A stretch of 7,599 nt of DNA from an uncultured Bacteroidales bacterium (GTDB lineage Bacteria; Bacteroidota; Bacteroidia; Bacteroidales; Bacteroidaceae), in the NCBI GenBank assembly GCA_947367415.1, contig CANBEE010000127.1, positions 1 to 7,599 on the forward strand. The letters are read 5' to 3'. Under the pieces are notes generated by a model. That model did not search any database, was not told the origin of the DNA, and saw nothing but the letters and a program-made list of their open reading frames with translations. Position numbers and translations under genes: made by a program. How positions within the stretch are numbered: position 1 is the stretch's first letter; every line of letters begins with the position of its first letter. This document shows, in pieces, positions 5,019 to 7,599 of the stretch.

Positions 5019-7259
5019 ATGAAGATAGATACATTGTCGGACAATTGGATGGAGTACATCAGAAACAGACAGTTCTACCATTTCCTAGAGGAGCTTACCG
5101 CCGCAATTAAGGAGGCTGAACTATGGGAACTGGAGTATGAGCTGAGCGGAATCATCGCCACGTATGATGCGCTGATTGACTATTTCAACCAAGGAGCCGA
5201 CGACCCGGAGCGCGACCGCGTATACCAGCAGCTCGTAGGCCATGCCCTGCAGATTGCCGACCGCTGCGTCATAGCCACACACGGCACCAAGGAGCTCCCC
5301 TACTACACCACGCAGAGCAGAACAGCCCGGCGTGAGCCACTCCACGTATACCAACTACAGCTGGAGGCCTTTGCCGAGGGCATACGCACCACACGCGACA
5401 CCGAGGAGCTGAAACAACTGGCCACGACACACGACAAGCAGCTCGCAACGCTCTTCACCGACCTATGGACACAGGGAACATGGAATGCAGTAACGGCTTC
5501 GGAGGCCGACAAGCTGTTGCTCTCGTCCACCATCACAGAAGCCGACCAGTGCGTCATCGTGAGCGCCGTGACATTGAGCACACTGCGCATGTTTGACCCA
5601 CTGAAGCTGATATTCCTCTGCGACGCCTACTACCACCCTCAGCAGACCGTAAGCATGAGAGCCCTGGTGGGTATCGTCATCGCCTGCTACTGCTGGAGCG
5701 AGCGTATAGGCTACTACAGCGATGCCAAGGCACGCTTGACCCTACTGACCGACGACCCCATCTTTAGCAGTCAGGTAGGTGATGCCATATTGCAGTTCAC
5801 ACGCAGTGCCGACACCGAGGAGATTGACCGCAAGATGCGCGAAGAAATCATCCCCGGGCTGATGAAGAACCCTAAGCTGCGCCGTATGCCCAACATCAAG
5901 AAGGAGGAGTTTGGCAGCGACGACATCAACCCCGACTGGGAGCAGTGGATGCACGAGAGCGGACTGGAGGAGAGCATGCGCGAGATTACCGAATGGCAGA
6001 TGGAGGGAGCCGACGTGAACATGAGCACCTTCTCGCAGCTGAAGCGCTACCCCTTCTTCTATAACATCAGTAACTGGTTCCGCCCCTTCGATGCATGGCA
6101 GGCCGATGTGCTGAGCATTATTGGAAACCCCAACGAGAACAACAACCCACTGGGAAAGACGATACTGCAGTCGAACTACATGTGCGACTCGGACAAATAC
6201 TCCTTCTGCTATGCCATACGCGAGATACCGCAGATGCAGCGCGAAGCAATGATGGCACAGCTCGAAGAGCAGAACACAGCATTGAAGGAGAGTGCAGACA
6301 TACCTGACCTGAAGCGTCTGAGCAAGCAGACGACACAGAGCATCATGCGCCAATACGTGCAGAACCTGTACCGGTTCTTCAAGCTCTTCCCCAACATCAA
6401 AGAGTTTGACAACCCGTTCGACGACCTTGCGCAACGCCCCATACGCAATAACCCACTCTATGCCAACATCATGGAGGCCGACACGCTGTTCAAGCTCATC
6501 GGGTTCAACATCAAGCAGAAGAACTACTTCGGAGCCATCAGCTACTTCGACTGCCTCGACGAATGGCACCCCGACCGCATGGAAGCAACCCAGCTACAAC
6601 AGTTCGGCCTATGCTATCAGAAGGTGGAGTTCTACGAAGAGGCCATCGAAGCCTACACGAAAGCCGACCTTTTGCAGCCCGACAGCTACTGGACCATTCT
6701 GCATCTAGCACAATGCTACCGCGCAGATTCACAATACGAAAAGGCACTCGAATACTACGAGATTGCCGAGAGCATGAAGCCCGATAATCTGAACCTCACC
6801 TACCACATCGCCGAGCTGCACCACCAAATGGGTGACTACGAGGAGGCTCTGCCCTATCTGCACAAGGTAGACTATCACCATCCCGAGTCATTGAAGACGG
6901 TGCGCCTACTGGCAGAGTGCAACCTGTTTGACCACAAGTTTGAGCAAGCGGTCAAGTACTACGAGCGCATGATGACAGAGCATACCGACGAACTCACCAT
7001 ACAGGACTGGAAGAATGCGGCATACGACTACTGGCTTTTAGGCTGGCGCGAGAAGTTCTTCAACTGCATGCAACGCGCCGAGAAGCTGCACGAAGAGCTA
7101 CCCCACGAAGAGGTGGAGATTGACGGACAGCTGTATACCGATAAACGGACCTTTGCCAATGAGGTGCAGAACGACTTCACCACGCTGCATGCGCTCGGCA
7201 TACGCAAAGAGGAGCTCAACTATTTGTACGACACATATTGCAGAGAAAAGAGGCGCTAA
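5019..7259 (+). CDS. Tetratricopeptide-repeat protein of unknown function
   Basis: This 746-residue protein has no signal peptide or membrane-spanning segment and should be cytosolic. The C-terminal part holds about five TPR-like helical hairpins: near 490-520, 524-555 (YEEAIEAYTKADLLQP), 556-590 (YEKALEYYEIAESMKPDN), 591-624 (YEEALPYLHKVDYHHPES) and 625-658. TPRs usually bind other proteins. Residues 1-480 have no motif I recognise. They are charged and rich in aromatic residues, and look helical, with NPDWEQWM (304-311) and SNWFRPFDAWQADVL (351-365) as distinctive stretches. No catalytic motif is evident. The start at 5019 follows a plausible promoter and leader; M11 (5049) is an alternative. 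The gene stands between pgk and rpsU with its own promoter. Its TAA stop falls in the repeat preceding rpsU. Similar proteins exist in Bacteroidales as far as I recall, but I know of no assigned role. Confidence 0.88.
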   Translation: MKIDTLSDNWMEYIRNRQFYHFLEELTAAIKEAELWELEYELSGIIATYDALIDYFNQGADDPERDRVYQQLVGHALQIADRCVIATHGTKELPYYTTQSRTARREPLHVYQLQLEAFAEGIRTTRDTEELKQLATTHDKQLATLFTDLWTQGTWNAVTASEADKLLLSSTITEADQCVIVSAVTLSTLRMFDPLKLIFLCDAYYHPQQTVSMRALVGIVIACYCWSERIGYYSDAKARLTLLTDDPIFSSQVGDAILQFTRSADTEEIDRKMREEIIPGLMKNPKLRRMPNIKKEEFGSDDINPDWEQWMHESGLEESMREITEWQMEGADVNMSTFSQLKRYPFFYNISNWFRPFDAWQADVLSIIGNPNENNNPLGKTILQSNYMCDSDKYSFCYAIREIPQMQREAMMAQLEEQNTALKESADIPDLKRLSKQTTQSIMRQYVQNLYRFFKLFPNIKEFDNPFDDLAQRPIRNNPLYANIMEADTLFKLIGFNIKQKNYFGAISYFDCLDEWHPDRMEATQLQQFGLCYQKVEFYEEAIEAYTKADLLQPDSYWTILHLAQCYRADSQYEKALEYYEIAESMKPDNLNLTYHIAELHHQMGDYEEALPYLHKVDYHHPESLKTVRLLAECNLFDHKFEQAVKYYERMMTEHTDELTIQDWKNAAYDYWLLGWREKFFNCMQRAEKLHEELPHEEVEIDGQLYTDKRTFANEVQNDFTTLHALGIRKEELNYLYDTYCREKRR

Positions 7260-7294
7260 AAGTTTGCGATTTTGCTCGGCTTGTTGTATCTTTA
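7257..7294 (+). repeat. Promoter-bearing repeat, truncated left unit (copy C)
   Basis: TTTGCGATTTTGCTCGGCTT and what follows align with the second half of unit A: TTG at 7264-7266, a 20-nt gap, then TATCTTTA at 7287-7294. Like unit A it ends in TTTA rather than TTTG. The GGCGGCG-containing front half is absent because TPR coding sequence occupies that place. The stop codon of the TPR gene lies at its left edge. Confidence 0.7.
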
Positions 7295-7296
7295 GT

Positions 7297-7313
7297 TGCC
7301 CGCTACGCAGGCA
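7297..7313 (+). other. Short hairpin joining repeat units C and D
   Basis: TGCCCGC (7297-7303) pairs with GCAGGCA (7307-7313) around the loop TAC, with one C-A mismatch (7301/7309). It is the counterpart of the hairpin at 295-309. The 7300-7310 pair is C-G where the other copy has T-A, a compensatory change. CAGAAATTAGGCGGCG follows, nearly identical to the sequence after the first hairpin. Confidence 0.6.
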
Positions 7314-7322
7314 CAGAAATTA

Positions 7323-7382
7323 GGCGGCGCCTCGGAATTGCTCAAATAAATTTGGCATTTCGCTCGGCTTGCACTAATTTTG
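7323..7382 (+). repeat. Promoter-bearing repeat, right unit (copy D)
   Basis: This 60-bp unit begins GGCGGCGCCTCGGAAT, has CAAATAAATTTG at 7343-7354 and ends in TAATTTTG. It matches unit B at about 50 of 60 positions with no length change. Confidence 0.88.
7352..7382 (+). promoter_or_regulatory. Probable rpsU promoter inside repeat unit D
   Basis: TTG (7352-7354), a 20-nt spacer and TAATTTTG (7375-7382) make a full Bacteroidetes promoter. Transcription should start near 7388, leaving a leader of about 125 nt before rpsU, which is long for a gene of this size. Confidence 0.75.
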
Positions 7383-7398
7383 CAGCCGCTAAAAGTGT

Positions 7399-7407
7399 AA
7401 AGGAGGT
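7399..7407 (+). promoter_or_regulatory. Strong Shine-Dalgarno sequence in the rpsU leader, far from the start
   Basis: AAAGGAGGT is fully complementary to the canonical 16S rRNA 3' end over nine bases. It lies about ten bases past the expected transcription start, and its GGAGG ends 107 nt before the rpsU ATG. No ATG, GTG or TTG follows at normal spacing. The bases just before the true start are A-rich without a Shine-Dalgarno. I see no sequence in the leader that would mask it. Confidence 0.6.
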
Positions 7408-7449
7408 AAATACAAGTAGAAATATACTGAGAGCACAACCCTAAAAGAC

Positions 7450-7466
7450 TGCGTGCAAGGCACGTA
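7450..7466 (+). other. Hairpin in the rpsU leader
   Basis: CGTGC (7452-7456) pairs with GCACG (7460-7464) around the loop AAG. One wobble pair and one further pair extend it to 7450-7466. It stands alone in A-rich sequence 47 nt before rpsU and has no T-run, so it is a candidate regulatory structure rather than a terminator. Confidence 0.45.
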
Positions 7467-7513
7467 CAAAAGAATAGAAAAAGAGTAATAACAAAATAAT
7501 AAAAGACAACAAA

Positions 7514-7599
7514 ATGATTGTAGTACCCGTTAAAGAGGGCGAAAACATCGAAAGAGCCCTTAAGAAATTTAAGAGAAAATTTGAGAAGACTGGCGTAGT
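7514..7599 (+). CDS. rpsU: 30S ribosomal protein bS21, N-terminal part
   Basis: The window ends after 28 codons plus two bases, less than half of the usual 60-65 residues. The visible protein starts MIVVPVKEGENIERALKKFK and continues RKFEKTGV, matching the bS21 N-terminus with its basic KKFKRKFEK segment. bS21 binds the small subunit near the 16S rRNA 3' end. In Bacteroidetes ribosomes it helps sequester the anti-Shine-Dalgarno. The ATG at 7514 is the only sensible start, because an in-frame TAG lies at 7475-7477. Expression should come from the promoter in repeat unit D through the long leader. Confidence 0.95.
   Translation, partial: MIVVPVKEGENIERALKKFKRKFEKTGV

Noticed and set aside
5742..6569. 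Long antisense open frame (275 codons) inside the TPR gene
   Set aside because: It mirrors the codon structure of a convincing TPR gene, has no recognisable domain, and shows no promoter or family resemblance.
7238..7444. Small open frame (68 codons) spanning the TPR gene end and the repeat
   Set aside because: Most of it translates the promoter repeat, and it overlaps the TPR gene. It looks like a repeat-derived spurious frame.
7408..7470. A short leader peptide translated from the AAAGGAGGT sequence
   Set aside because: No ATG, GTG or TTG occurs at a usable distance downstream, so a peptide would need a non-standard start.

Overview
The window looks like the end of a metagenomic or isolate contig from Bacteroidales, most likely a Prevotella-like lineage. 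Four things point there: Bacteroidetes-type promoters (TTG, 20 nt, TAnnTTTG), almost no Shine-Dalgarno sequences before the genes, Bacteroidetes-style PheS and PGK sequences, and A-rich intergenic DNA between GC-richer genes. The first 40 bases are not biological. They are a Nextera transposon adapter, so genomic sequence starts at base 41.

All genes are on the + strand and are mostly housekeeping: the 3' end of nadD (41-259), pheS (412-1431), an MFS transporter (1533-2717), nth (2737-3396), pgk (3541-4812), a 746-residue TPR protein of unknown function (5019-7259), and the first 28 codons of rpsU (7514-7599, cut by the window end). pheS, the transporter and nth probably form one transcription unit. 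pgk has its own promoter and a strong intrinsic terminator. The TPR gene and rpsU also have their own promoters.

The most interesting content is between the genes. A composite repeat of about 130-150 bp occurs twice, between nadD and pheS (233-379) and between the TPR gene and rpsU (7257-7382). Each copy has two promoter-bearing units joined by a short hairpin. The left unit contains the stop codon of the upstream gene, and the right unit supplies the likely promoter of the downstream gene. The rpsU leader also carries a nine-base perfect Shine-Dalgarno sequence, but about 107 nt upstream of the start codon. This matters because bS21 helps hide the anti-Shine-Dalgarno in Bacteroidetes ribosomes. 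The pgk promoter overlaps a perfect 10+2+10 palindrome, and the pgk and TPR promoters share a dyad just past the -7 box. The pheS-transporter gap is built from short repeats.

I see no CRISPR array, phage, transposase, toxin-antitoxin or defence locus, and no gene set suggesting a new multi-gene system. The best novelty candidates are regulatory (the composite promoter repeat and the rpsU leader) and the uncharacterised TPR protein. No stretch over 300 bases lacks a gene.
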